This document shows, in pieces, positions 12,017 through 23,043 of a DNA stretch of 64,000 bases. Source of the stretch: Halictus rubicundus (taxonomy: Eukaryota > Arthropoda > Insecta > Hymenoptera > Halictidae); contig NC_135155.1 in the NCBI RefSeq assembly GCF_050948215.1, forward strand, positions 11,922,001 through 11,986,000, in the 5' to 3' direction. Numbering within the stretch: position 1 is the stretch's first letter; every line of letters starts with the position of its first letter. The position numbers and the translations under genes were made by a program. The notes under the pieces were generated by a model that saw only the letters and a program-made list of their open reading frames with translations, was not told the DNA's origin and did not search any database.

Positions 12017-12519
12017 TAGACTGCGGATCTTCGACACAGAATAAAAATTGTCTTGCGTCAGCTGTGAGAAACAGGAGAGCCAAGTTCTTCCTTTAATCCT
12101 TAGGGAACGCAGTTTGTCCATTGGAAATTTGGCTTTTCTTGAAGATAAATTTATACAGGGTGATCGACTACAGGTGGGAGAAAATTTAAGGGGTGGTGTT
12201 CTCCATGACAATATAAGACGAAAATGAAGAGTAGAAAAATGGTGATTTCGGCTCCGTTTTTCAGTCATTAACAAATAAAAATCCGCCTAAAATGCGGCAA
12301 CCCGGCCAACAGATGGCGCGAGACTTTATGACGTCAGCAACGTACACCTCTGTTGACCGGGCTGCCGCATTTCAGGCGGATTTTTCATTGATTATAACTA
12401 AGAAATGAAGCCGAAATCGCAACTTGTTCACTCTTCATTTTCGTTTTATATTGTCTTGGAGAACCACCCCTTGAATTTTTCTCCCCCTGTATACAATTCG
12501 CTTACAAGAATCCGCAGTC
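12017..12519 (-). mobile_element. GACTGCGGAT-family MITE split by a nested element
   Basis: In reverse orientation the outer element starts CTAGACTGCGGATCTTCGAC and resumes after the nested insertion as ATTCGCTTACAAGAATCCGC, then AGTC. Removing the insert at 12156-12489 leaves about 160 bp, close to other copies of this family. The order of events is therefore readable: this element first, the fold-back later. Confidence 0.7.
12156..12489 (+). mobile_element. Fold-back MITE with CAGGG termini, TA flanked
   Basis: The ends are CAGGGTGATCGACTACAGGT and TTTTTCTCCCCCTG, flanked by TA on both sides (12154-12155 and 12490-12491). Both halves pair along most of their length, for example GACGAAAATGAAGAGT with its counterpart near 12430, and AAATCCGCCTAAAATGCGGC with GCCGCATTTCAGGCGGATTT. 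The central spacer is about 50 bp. No coding capacity; the ends suggest a mariner-superfamily transposase in trans. Confidence 0.85.
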
Positions 12520-13380
12520 TTGACTTCTCTCTCTCTCTCTTTCTCTCTCTCAATCGCACAATATCGAGCTTTCCGGCGGCGGATCGATCGCGACATTTGC
12601 AAAAAATTAGTCGGCATTACGGTGGACAATGGCCGGCGCGAATTACACGAGCGTAAAAAATCCGGGACGAAGACGGGTGCTCGCAAAGCTTTTAATTAAT
12701 GCCTCGGTGAAATACGTTTACAAAGTAAGGACAATGCCGAGATTATGCTCTCATAAAGAAGGATCCGCGAAAGAAGTTCCGTCTAATTATTCAGACTAAT
12801 AAACGTTTAATTAAAGTACCCACCGGGGGAGCATACCTTTTATGCTGTTCCCCTTGAAATATGTACTCGTTCCTCAGAAGGGTCGGGGGGAGGGGGGGGG
12901 GCTAGTGCTAGTAACCGGTGCTCGTTGACTATGAAAAGCGGGTGAAACGTCTTGCGAAAACTATTTGCCGGGCTTCGCCTAATGCCCGGCGTCGCTCGTT
13001 AATCGATTCGACGCGAATAATCGCGCGGATCGCGGCCGATATTAAATAAGTTCGTCGATGGGAAACGCGAGGAGGAGAGCCCATCGTTATCGGTTATCAA
13101 TATCTGCTGGCTGCAAGCTGCCGCTGCTCTTGGATCCACCGAATTTCAACGCAATGTCTCGCAGTTTCGTTATTATTTCGGGGGGGGGGGGATGTGCTTC
13201 GTTAAATTGACTGGAGGAGTTCGACTTTACAACGGAGGCGCCCGAGAGGACTATAGTTGGCGAAACTCATTCCGAGTGGGCCGCGAATCTTTACGTATTT
13301 ATAATGCCATTTGAAAAACACAAGAGATTTCTCGGTGCACTCGCGAGGAAACTTGTGAAGTTCGAAGGGCGCAAATTAAA

Positions 13381-14290
13381 GCTGGAAGATCGTAATTTAT
13401 GCTAGATTCGTTTAGATTTGTAGGAGAACTCGAGATCATGTCGGGAAATCGGTAAATCGCAATCGACAGCTCGAAGAAACATGATTGGACTTTAAGGAGT
13501 TACTGCAAATGGATTTCAAAACGCTTTCCCGGGGAAATTTATGAACTTTTGTGGGCTCGTATGGAAGCTGGAGGATCGCTCTACGCGATAGATGCATTTC
13601 GGTTCGTAGAAAAATTCGAGATCATGTCGAAAAATCGGAGAATCTCGGTCGATAGCTCGGAGAAAAATGATTGGGTTTCATGCAGCTACTTGAAACCGAT
13701 GTTAAAATATTTTCCCGTGGGAATTTATAATGTTTTGAGGGTTTATGTGAAAGCCGGAAGATCACGCTTTATGATGCATACATTTAGGTTTGTAAAATCG
13801 ATAAATCCTGATCGGTGGCTTGGGAAAAAAATGATTGAAATTCAAGGGGATGCTTGAAATCGATTTTGAAATATTTTCCCGTAGGAATTTGTGAACTTTT
13901 GAGAGCTTACATGACAGATGAAAACTCATGTTGTATGACCAATTCGTTTAGGTTTGCAGGAAAATTCAAGTTCGCATGGAAAAATGGATAGATTCCAGTC
14001 GATCGCTAGGAGAACAATGATTGAAATATAACGGACTACAAATCGATTTTAGAACGCTTTTCTGAGGGAATATGTCAACTGTCGAGGGCTTGTACGAAAG
14101 CTACATGATTGCATTTCATGATAAACTTATTTAGGGTTGTGGGAAAATTCAAATTCATACCGAAACGTCAATACATTCCAGTCGATTGCTACGAGAAACA
14201 CGATTGACATACGGAGGGGCTACTTCAAACCGATTTTCAAATATTTTTCCGAGAAAATTCGTGAACTCTTGCCGGCTCGTATGAAAGCTG
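13381..14290 (+). repeat. 186-bp tandem satellite, about five copies
   Basis: Unit starts (GCTGGAAGATC or variants) fall at 13381, 13567, 13753, 13913, 14100 and 14287. Spacing is 186-187 bp except the third unit, which lost about 25 bp. Each unit repeats TTTAGGTTTG-like, AGTCGAT(A/C)GCT-like and AAATATTTTCCC(G)-like blocks. A period of 186 is 62 codons, which explains a plus-strand frame of 102 codons (13549-13857) without implying a gene. Units are well diverged, so the array is old. Confidence 0.85.
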
Positions 14291-14399
14291 TCAAGAAATC
14301 TCATATGAAAAAAGTCAAAATCGTATTAAAAAAAAAATCGATAATTCGATTCTAAGTAACTTGCTGTACACATGAACAATAAATTAGATTAGACACCAT

Positions 14400-15100
14400 C
14401 GTGTTAGGAAATCTTTCACAGTAACTGGCTACTGTCAAAGTTGAAACGGGAACAAATAAAAATCGGTAACGATCTCGAGTACTTCAGGCTGAAGCGATCC
14501 TCTGAAAAAATGCGTGATTTCCTCTGGAATCGGCTCGTCGCGCACGCTCGTCGGATCCATTCGTTGTAGCCTCGGTCGCTCGCAAAAAGCTCGAATTAAT
14601 CTATCGTAACGGCGCTATCGACTGGGCAGCACGAGCCCCAGAAATCCTCGGATCGATCCATCATCGACTGCTTCGGCCATGCTGGAAGAAATGAATCATT
14701 ACTTTAACGGATTATCGGTTAGCATTCCGCAACGAGGACGGTGACGGCGCACCGCAAAAAGACGAAACTCTGCTTTTTCTCTCTCGCTCGCCTCTCTATC
14801 TCGAGTTTCTTTTCCTCTATCGACGAATCTTTATCGGATCGGAAGTTCATTCCGAAGTAGCACCTTCGCTGAGACGCTTAGGAACAAGTGGCCTAGGTGA
14901 AAGCGTGAAAAGAAACCGAACTTTCCGCGAAAGTCGCGGCAACTTTTCCTCGGGGCGATGCACGCTGTTTCGACCGACGGATAAAAATCGAAGGAAATAA
15001 GTTCGCGAGACAAATCTTCCCCCGCGACGTATTTCGTCCCTCACCGCATAATAACGAGCGAAATAAATATTGTTTTTATGAACTGCAAGAAACAGGAGAA
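14400..15100. other. No recognised feature
   Basis: Unique-looking, moderately CpG-rich sequence between the 186-bp satellite and the DUF4817-type transposon. No transposon ends noticed, and no convincing coding frame. Confidence 0.4.
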
Positions 15101-15150
15101 ACAAGTAAAAATTTGTGCACTGAGTATAAAAGTACTAAAGTGTATTTGTC

Positions 15151-15351
15151 CTAAAACTTACCGTTGCTGAGAGATTTGATTGTTTTCGCGTAGAATGTTC
15201 GAAATGTCAGCCATCTACTGCGATGCAACTTTGTAGTCTTTGAAACTGTCGCGTCGCTTACGCGTCTTATTGTTGGAGCGTCTATTGTAGCACACGCTGC
15301 GATAATTCGTTGCTTCATATTTTCCGGAGTTGTTGGTGCATCTCGGTACAC
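15151..15351 (-). pseudogene. Transposase C-terminal remnant
   Basis: The peptide RDAPTTPENMKQRIIAACAT is the conserved tail of the same DUF4817-type transposase family. It sits next to the left TIR on the minus strand and is separated from the N-terminal remnant by a deletion of the catalytic region. Confidence 0.7.
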
Positions 15352-15436
15352 AATATTTTTTTAAATAGTATTAAAGAGAAAAAAAGTGGATTGATTTGTA
15401 GCTGCTCTTGAGCCCCTCCACAAAATCTAACACGAT

Positions 15437-15825
15437 TCACATAATCCATGTCGTGTAACTTCTGCTGAATGCTAATGTGATATGGATGATATTCGTGATG
15501 AGTGAGATTTCAACAACATTAATTTCATTATCTTCATCACTACATACAGGCTTTTCACGATTCATCTTACGAACAGCGAGACTTCCAATTTCTTCTAATT
15601 TTTTACACAATCTTTCAAAAATCTTGTGGAAGGGCATATGCGGTTAGGGTATCTTTCACCGTACCGAGCCACAATTGCGTTTCTCTTACTTTCTCCATAA
15701 ATTCGAAGCATCGCTAATTGTTCTTCACTAACTGAGAAACTGGCTGACATTGACGTAGTGAGCATATCCTTGATTGCGTTCCATAATGAAAGTAATAGAA
15801 TGTAAACAGTCAAATATCTCAGCAA
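15437..15825 (-). pseudogene. Transposase N-terminal remnant, frameshifted
   Basis: Two overlapping minus-strand frames (15595-15825 and 15437-15637) carry consecutive parts of one DUF4817-like DNA-binding region, so at least one frameshift separates them. A third frame continues with HPYHIS and RVRFCGG. It lies inside the element at 15121-15876. It cannot give a working enzyme because no DDE catalytic core follows. Confidence 0.75.
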
Positions 15826-15999
15826 CGGTAAGTTTTAGGTCAAGTACACCTTAGTACTTTTATACTCAGAGTACGTCAATCTATCGACATCGAGCATAAA
15901 AAATTGGATATTCCATTCAAAAAAGAAACAAAGGTGACCTCAGTCTTGCTAATTCTGGGACTTTTATCGGCGAGGCATTTCAGACATATATAGAGTAAA

Positions 16000-17800
16000 C
16001 ACTGTACACACCTGAGTTTAACCACCTGTCGGTTATTGCCCGAGCTTCAAATGTTTTTTCGACGGTCACGCGCCGATATCTCTCGTCGAAATTTGATCGC
16101 GAGCGTCACGTCGCTTTTTCGACGTCGAGGATCACTCCGATCGCGTTAACCCTGTGCAGCCTCGCCGATCAACCGGCCGTATTGAATTTCCTGCGGTTCT
16201 ACGGACCTACCCTGTCACGGTCTTTTTTTCACCGGGACCGAAAACCATGCTGCGGAAACGACGACGCAACGCGTTTCAACTTTATTTGTCGGATCAAGTG
16301 CTACGACACGCGACGCGACGCGACGGTTCGACTGCAAACTCGGCGAACCGATCGACTCGGAAACTCGATTTCGTTCGACTCTACGATCTCCCGCAAGATG
16401 ACGTTGCTCCTCTTCGCAATCTTTTTGACGGCGAAAAAGGTTCGTACGCTGACCCAGCAATCCCAGAAATTTCACAAAATCAAATTTATGCAATTCCTTT
16501 GGAAACTTTTCGCCCTTACGAATTTTTTCGATCTCGACCGAGAAAGTTGCAGAAACGTTTCTTGCGCATTCCATAGACTCTCCCGAGTGCAACGATACAT
16601 TTCGATTGCAGCATTAAAAGCAATTAAATATACCGTCTTTTCGATGTCCTCGACATTGGCAATGAATCGGTTTCGATCGCCGATTTCTTTCCGTAAAAAG
16701 TTTCGACGCAATTGCACGACATGACTTTTGGTCCCGTTTGAATATAATCGTAGAGCAAACGGTTGAAACGCGTCGCGATTCGACTGATCGATCGAGTTCG
16801 GCGTAGAATTATCGGGAAAGAAACACTGACCCGAAACTTATGGTTCTCAGGTTCGGTAAAGTTGAAGTTCCGCCGGGGGTTCTTCGAGCCGATTCTTAAC
16901 CGGGGGAGGACAAATATTTGCGTCGAAAGTTGAATCCGCGGCCATAATAGGGGTGGGTTACTTAAGAGTGCCCGTTCCCGTGAAAAGCTCTTTCGCATCC
17001 GCGTTTCGCGCTACGCCGTCGAGAAATTCTCCCTTTCTCCGTCTGCACGAAGGGAAAAAACCTTTTATTCCCTTGTTCCTTATTAAAATGGAACCTCGAT
17101 TTCGCCGAACGAAATGGAAAAGGACGTCCTTTGTTCTCCCGGGTTCTCTTTCTGTTCCGCTCGAAATTTCTCCGCGGAAGTCGGTCCGGATGGCAGCAGC
17201 GAGAGGAAGCAAACGATCGTGTCCAATCTGTTTTTTCCTGGCCGCGTTGTCGGACGAACAGACGCTGCCTCGAGAAAAAAAGAAACGAAACGAGAAACGA
17301 TACTGACGGGGAAGCAGATGCGGCGGCGTTGCACCGCGTTGCACCGCGTTGCAGAGCGTTGCAGAAACGCTGCACCGCGCACGAATCGCTATGCCCCGGG
17401 TAAAGAAAGAATGCAAATATTTCCCCGTTTTCTTCGTACGCGCGAACGCTGGTAAATCCGCATAAACTGTCTGCGAGCTGAGTTAATATAGCGCCGCGTG
17501 TCTGCCTCGCCGACAAGGAAATATTCCTCGAGCGAAACGTGTCACTCCTCGGGGAAAGGTGCTTTTCTTCTATCGTCCGAGACGTATCCGCCATCCGCGT
17601 CCAACGCGGAGGAGAACGTACACAATTTTTACCTGTTCTTCCCCGCTGCGGCTTCCTCGAGTCGAAACGACCCCGAATAAATATACCCTGCCGAGTGGAA
17701 TAACGTTTACGTTTACCCGAGATTCTTCTCGGGCCGAATAAACAACGATGGGTTACCCACGTCAACGTTAGGATCCCTCTCAGGTGCGCGATGTTTCGTC
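16000..17800. other. CpG-dense region with long chance frames
   Basis: This stretch is unusually rich in CG and CGA/TCG words. Open frames occur in several phases on both strands at once, the longest 267 codons on the minus strand (16962-17765). The predicted peptides are rich in Arg, Ser and Phe and low in complexity, and none resembles a known domain. I read it as compositional. A short tandem word, CGCGTTGCAC, repeats at about 17326-17376. A regulatory role is possible but unsupported. Confidence 0.4.
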
Positions 17801-18111
17801 CAATGGGAAAAAATCAGAAATTCATTTATCTCAAAATATTCATAACAAAACGTGGTTTGTATAATTTCAGCTAAATATATCAATTTGTTATCGAAATCGA
17901 GAAAGAAAGGTTACTGTTGAAATCAGTGCATTTTTTTGCAGAAATCCGATGCATAAACTACTAGTTGAGACTGAATCATTTTGAACCTGTTAACTGTTTG
18001 GCACAGAGCTGTTCAGCGTCTGCCCGTACGGGCAGCAATTTTCTTGCCCTGGGCATACGAACCACGGGCACGGAGCCCCGCCCCTGTGGGCAAGGCTGCA
18101 CGTATTAGGCG

Positions 18112-18590
18112 GACCTATAAGTAATCAATTATTTTGAAATCTAAAACAAATTTTGTAGTAAAATCAGATTCGTGAAGCAAAATATGATTTAAGGTGCCTA
18201 CTTACATCTTCTACAGAAGTGAATGTTTTATTTTTTAAATAATGCTACAGGGATCTGAAAAGATGATAGAGGGAGCAATGTCCGGTGAGTACGGGGGTGC
18301 GGTAAAACTTCCCATTGCAATTCTTTGATTTTTTCCTGAGTGAGTTTCGCTATGTGGGGCTGGGCATTGTCAATTTGCAGTATTACACCTTTTCTGTAAA
18401 GAGCCCTCTTTTTCAACAGTTCTGAATACAACTGTTGTAATGGCTGACAATACAACTCAGCAGTAACCGTTTCTTCAGGTTTCACCACAATTTTACAAAA
18501 TTGTTCTGTGCACGGAACTTTAACGTAGCTTTTAAAACGGAAGTAGAAAAAATGGTAATAGTTGGAAAACATCCTAGAAAGCTGGTGTGT
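18112..18590 (-). mobile_element. Mariner relic, 3' half
   Basis: The non-coding end ATAAGTAATCAATTATTTTG, with AAAACAAATTTTGTAGTAAA after it, is shared with 47962-48010. It is followed on the minus strand by the C-terminal half of a mariner transposase. The 5' half and the other inverted end are missing. Degenerate sequence continues to about 18780, where a block starting near 18569 is repeated at 18718. Confidence 0.75.
18228..18572 (-). pseudogene. Mariner transposase, C-terminal fragment, frameshifted
   Basis: The 114-residue frame contains ETVTAELYCQPLQQLYSELL and ILQIDNAQPHIAKLTQEKIK, typical of mariner DD34D transposases; Asp68 corresponds to the second catalytic residue. After ELQWEVLPHP the usual PYSPDxAPSD block is not in frame and an unrelated-looking string follows, so a frameshift destroys the third catalytic Asp. 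The N-terminal DNA-binding domain is absent. Confidence 0.8.
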
Positions 18591-18923
18591 TAAGGATGAA
18601 CCGCGCTCTTAAGGCATTGTTTGAACATGTTTAAACATCGATAATGTTATAAGAAAAAATATACCGTTGAACTTGGTAGATTTCACGGTTACAGCAGAAA
18701 ATATTCCCGAAGTTGAAAAGCATTCCAGGAAGCCGGTGTACTCTAAATTCGTCTCGTTCTCTTAGGGCACTAATTATGCTTGGATATTTACAATTTTATA
18801 AAAAGAAAAATGAATATATTTCCTACAGTCTACAGAATCATTCTACGCAAGCAACTTTTACAGCGGTTAAAATTCTCAAACTCGAAAATTTCATTCTCAC
18901 ACCTTAAAGCATGGCTTCTCCTT

Positions 18924-19120
18924 TTAACACTACACCTACCGCCGCCGGTCAAAATGACCGTTGCAGATTTTGTATTTTACAATGACTGAAATAAATAAAT
19001 ATATTTAGGAGGACATGCATTGTAACACGAACCGCACAAAATCCAAATAAATTTAATCTCGTCATTTTTATAAGACAACACGTATTTGTCACTTTGAAGG
19101 CTCGGTAGGCTTAGTATTAA
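18924..19120 (+). mobile_element. TTAA-type (piggyBac-like) MITE, both ends present
   Basis: Left TTAACACTACACCTACCGCC and right GGCTCGGTAGGCTTAGTATTAA are inverted ends with TTAA at both borders. The palindromic block CCGGTCAAAATGACCG lies just inside the left end. About 197 bp, non-coding. Confidence 0.8.
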
Positions 19121-19352
19121 AGTCAACTCAAAAGACTGATGGTCATAAAGGAAAACGATTTTCATATTCAGCGCACGGGGCTCTATAAAAATTGTCTATT
19201 GGTATACATAGTGCTATCTTTATTTTACGCATACCTATTCCCTTATCGTCGCTCGTCGACAACGGTTCGCATTACCGACGTCACGCGACGCTGTGGAAAT
19301 TTATTAAACAGAGTGCAACCAATCGATCAGGTGTTCTTTATAATCCAACGTG

Positions 19353-19360
<8 letters not shown>

Positions 19361-19404
<44 letters not shown>
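19361..19404 (+). repeat. (GA)n microsatellite
   Basis: About 22 uninterrupted GA dinucleotides; likely length-polymorphic. Confidence 0.95.
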
Positions 19405-19411
<7 letters not shown>

Positions 19412-20189
19412 TCCCGAGAAAAGCAGGATTCGTTTAATCGCGCGACAGATCTCCCTTTCGATTTTGGAAAACTGCTTATGATGGAATAGCGTCGCGCGAG
19501 CGTATCTCATAGAGAGAGTCGTCGGTGGAACACGTCGGGGGATGAGGGAAAATGAAGTTTCCCCTCCGTGAGATGAAAGAAACGAGAATGGCGACCGCGT
19601 CTCTGCGTTTTTCCGAGCGGGCCGCAAAGGAGCCGTTCCTCTCGCCGCGCCGGGAACGATGCAAAAATGTTGCTCCCTTATCTCGTATTCTCCTTACGAG
19701 GAAAGACGAGCACGTCTCGCAGAGTGGATGGCGGAATGGAATATCGTCGGCGATTCGCAGTAATTCGCGTGTGCCTCGACACCCCCGCAAATTACGAATA
19801 CATACACGTCGCCCGTCGCCTAATGGAATTTTCAAAAATCTCTGCGAACACGCTCCGGGACCAGACGAACACTGCCTCTGCAACGTCGTGTTTGCAGCTC
19901 GAGTAAAAATTAATGGAACCGTTACTATGCAACTGTTGGACCCGAAATCATACGTGCACCCTGATCGTCCAAATAGTTTTTCATCGAACCGTAGAAACTC
20001 TCGAGTGATACTAAAGTGGCACGCTGCTTGTTAACGTTCGATTAAAACACCATTTAAACGAGATTTTATATTACACGATCCAATATTGTGACGACAAATG
20101 CCTGTCAATATAGACAATTCAAGAATTTCATTTGTTCGACGACCAACGAATTGATCGCAAATAATTCGAAAACAAATATAAAAGGGGTG

Positions 20190-20790
20190 AGATTTGGGAA
20201 AATGCCCCCTTTTCTTTCGACACGTGACCTACGCCATTTTATTGGTTTTGAAATGCTGTATACAAAATGTACTTCTCATTTTCGGCGCAAATGAATAGTT
20301 TTTGAGATATTCGCGAAAAACTGCCGCTACTACTACGCGAACCCTGCGTATGCTTACGCGTCCGTGACGGCGAGCCGCGCAGTGTATGCGGTATAGATAT
20401 ACTTTCTTACACCTCACAGGCGAACTTGCTGAAAAGGTATTTTCGGTATAGAATATAGAAAGTTCGGGATTTCTGAGATGTATAATAAAATCGCTTGCTT
20501 CGGTAGCTCGAAAAAAGAAAAAAAAAACTAACCCACCCCAACACCAGTTCCACGTATTAACAAATTCTATAACAGAATGTTATATTGTTTAATGTGAGAG
20601 TCGTCAAGTTTTCGTCACGGACGCGTAGTTACACGCAGGATTCATGTAGTAGTAACGGTAGTTTTTCGCGAATATCGCGAGAACTATTCATTTGCGCCAA
20701 AAATGACACATACATATTGTGTTCAGCATGTCAAAACCAATAGAATGGCGTAGGTCGCGTGTCGAAAGGAAGGGGGGCGTTTTCCCAAGT
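20190..20790 (+). mobile_element. Fold-back element with ~180-bp arms
   Basis: The arms 20190-20370 and 20612-20790 are inverted copies at high identity. Examples are GACACGTGACCTACGCCATT against AATGGCGTAGGTCGCGTGTC, and TATTCGCGAAAAACTGCCG against CGGTAGTTTTTCGCGAATAT. The 240-bp centre includes an A-rich tract. No transposase; outer borders may extend 10-20 bp. Confidence 0.8.
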
Positions 20791-21537
20791 TCAGCCAGAA
20801 AAAGATATAAAATCAGAACTGCGGTTCAATTAAATCGGGACATGAATTTAATTTTTTTCTGTACACGTGCAATAATTCAGCCTCTGCACGTGTCGGCAAA
20901 TACTTCGTAGATTCCCGTTCGTTTTAATTGTATTCTCGCTAGAAACGTCTAAAGCGACCGATAAGGAAGAAATCACGCGAGTCCGGTGTCCGAATAGAGA
21001 ATGTCCTTCGAGCGTCGTCGTAATGAAAAGCGACGTAAAAGCGCGGAGCTTTGGCCGTAGAGCACAAAGGTTCGAAAGTCGTTGGGGAACGATATCGCCC
21101 GTTTCGCCAAAGGCATGGAGATCGCAACGAATCGCGCGAGCGAAGCGCATCCTGCGCGCGGAACCAGCCGGAAAGTCGGTCGATAAAACGTATTTCGGTG
21201 CGCGGCACACGATTTTCGTTGTTCGGCTTTGTCTTTCGTCGGCGACGATCGCTGCCGCCTGCTACGCGCTCGAGCTAACACGGCGCGCGTATTGGTCCGA
21301 TGAATCCGCTTGATGGGACCGCTCGAGCATGCGCCTTTCGAATCGCGTTTTACAGAGGAACGACGCTAATGTCGGTTTTTGCGCTGCCCGCGACAATACG
21401 CGCGCGTAGCTGGCCAACGATTCGAAATTATGTTGGTTGGTCCGACGGACGTTTACTTGTTGTTACTCGTCGCTGTTACTAACCATGTCCGCTCGAAGCT
21501 GATTTTATTCCAGAATTCAGACATTTCATCCGATATA

Positions 21538-21858
21538 CAGGGTGTCCCAAACATGTATTTCCTGGGAAGGGATGATTCCTGACGCAATTCGAAATATCTT
21601 TTTCCTTTGCGAAAATGTTCTCCGCAGCTTCATTAAAGAGTTATTGACGGAAAACACGGACCAATCAGAGCGCGGCTACAGCCGACCGATTCCGTCTGGG
21701 CCAATGGCAACGCCACGCTCTGCTGTAGCGGCGCTCCGATTGGTCCATGTTTTTCGTTAATAACTCCTTAACGAAGCCGCGGAGAACATTTTCGCAAAGG
21801 AGAAAGTTACTTCAAATGATCTCAGGAATGATCCTGATTACAGTTTTGGGACACTCTG
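21538..21858 (+). mobile_element. Fold-back MITE with CAGGGTGTCCC termini
   Basis: It starts CAGGGTGTCCCAAA after a TA and ends TTTTGGGACACTCTG. Arms of about 140 bp pair closely, including CCTTTGCGAAAATGTTCTCC with GGAGAACATTTTCGCAAAGG and CGGACCAATCAGAGCGC with GCGCTCCGATTGGTCC. The loop is about 30 bp. The termini resemble mariner ends, but there is no coding sequence. Confidence 0.87.
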
Positions 21859-22571
21859 CACACTTAACCTACCAACTACCAATAATATCGAATAACAGTT
21901 GCACGAATTTCTGGAATAAACACCGTTCTCTACTTTCCTGGCAGCCGCGGGAACAAATGACAAAGCGCGCGATGCAACCAAACGCAACGCGGTGCAGCAG
22001 TGCAGTTAGAAGCATAGACAGACCTGAATCGGGTAGTTGTGGGATCACGGTTCCCGAAGCAAACTGTTTGTTCGGCTGTAAACACGTTTATCCAAAAGTC
22101 GCGTATCGTGTATCGCGTATCGTGTATCGCATATCGCGTGTCCTTGCGTCGAGATATCACAACAGCCAGTTTTGCCGGAGCTCTAACCGGAGAACTGGAG
22201 AGCACACCTCAGCTCTATCCCGACGGCGAATGGCGCGGGGTATGGGACGTAATGACACGATGATGGGACGCGTGTAACTGCGTTAGCTCGAAGCATTCGG
22301 CACAAATGGCAGTAGAGCTTACGGGCCGGAGGCTGTTTAATTTCACCGTGTTCCGCCATGAAACCCGGAAAATAGCGAATTCACGCTCCGCCGCCGCGAG
22401 CCCCGTTAATAATTCACGGTGTTTTCCTTTCATAACTTTGTGCTTTGTCACCCCCGCCTAAGTTCCGAAATTGCGGCGCGTTTTACGCTCCGCGCAGCTC
22501 ACCGAAAAATCGCTCCGTGCAAAAACCGTTTATAATATCGATCTCAGTTCTTGAAACCGTTTCGGGACAGT

Positions 22572-22830
22572 AATTATTTTAATAAATTCTCGACATTGGA
22601 ATATTTTATTCAGAGAATAATTTTACTCGTAACACATTGCCCTCCCCAATTATTTAAAGCACTCGTTTAACCCGTTGATTCCCAAAATTCATATTACTAG
22701 ACTGCGTTATCTTGTGGAGGAATTGTTTTAATAAATTCTTGACAGTGGAATATTTAATTCAGCGAATAATTCCCGTTGTTCCCTCTATTTATTTGAAGAA
22801 TTGATTGAATCCTTCCATTCCCAAATAGAT
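22572..22830 (+). repeat. Diverged tandem duplication, period ~153 bp
   Basis: The blocks TTTTAATAAATTCTCGACAT and TTTTAATAAATTCTTGACAG begin two copies; both continue with GGAATATTT(T/A)ATTCAG and end with CCCAAA-type words. Old, diverged duplication directly left of the CAGTG MITE at 22833. Confidence 0.7.
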
Positions 22831-22832
22831 TA

Positions 22833-23043
22833 CAGTCTTTTCTCGATATATGTCGCGAATGCCTGGCTGATAAAAGTCGCGAAACTATCCCCACTACCGC
22901 GGCGTATACCCGGTGAGGGGCACCGAAGCTCGAGAGGCCTCTGACGCCGAGGTGTGTAAACATAATATGAGTGAATAGTATCTCCTGCATGATATATGTC
23001 GCTGGTAAGACCCGTGTCGTTGACATATATCAAGAAAACAATA
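22833..23043 (+). mobile_element. CAGTG/TA MITE, copy A
   Basis: Flanked by TA on both sides. Its left end is CAGTCTTTTCTCGATATATG and its right end ACATATATCAAGAAAACAAT, degraded inverted repeats. The interior shares TCGCGAAACTATCCCCACTA with the copies at 40233, 55454 and 62238. Longest copy (211 bp), with an extra segment around 22920-22960. Confidence 0.85.

Larger units (their letters stand above)
15121..15876 (-). mobile_element. Deleted DDE transposon of the DUF4817 type, with long TIRs
   Basis: Inverted repeats of about 55 bp bound the element: TGAGTATAAAAGTACTAAAG at the left and its near-complement at the right, both continuing into AAAACTTACCGTTGCTGAG. On the minus strand, transposase remnants occur in order: an N-terminal helix-turn-helix region (MLRIYGESKRNAIVARYGER, then RICPSTRFLK), a frame change, RLCKKLEEIGS, another change into HPYHIS and HDMDYVNRVRFC, then a C-terminal tail (APTTPENMKQRIIAACATI). 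The catalytic middle is missing, so the element is dead by deletion and frameshift. Similarity extends beyond the right TIR to about 15960 and is shared with 44300-44430. Confidence 0.8.

Noticed and set aside
16962..17765. 267-codon minus-strand open frame
   Set aside because: It overlaps many other open frames on both strands in a CpG-rich block, has Arg/Ser-rich low-complexity composition and no recognisable domain.
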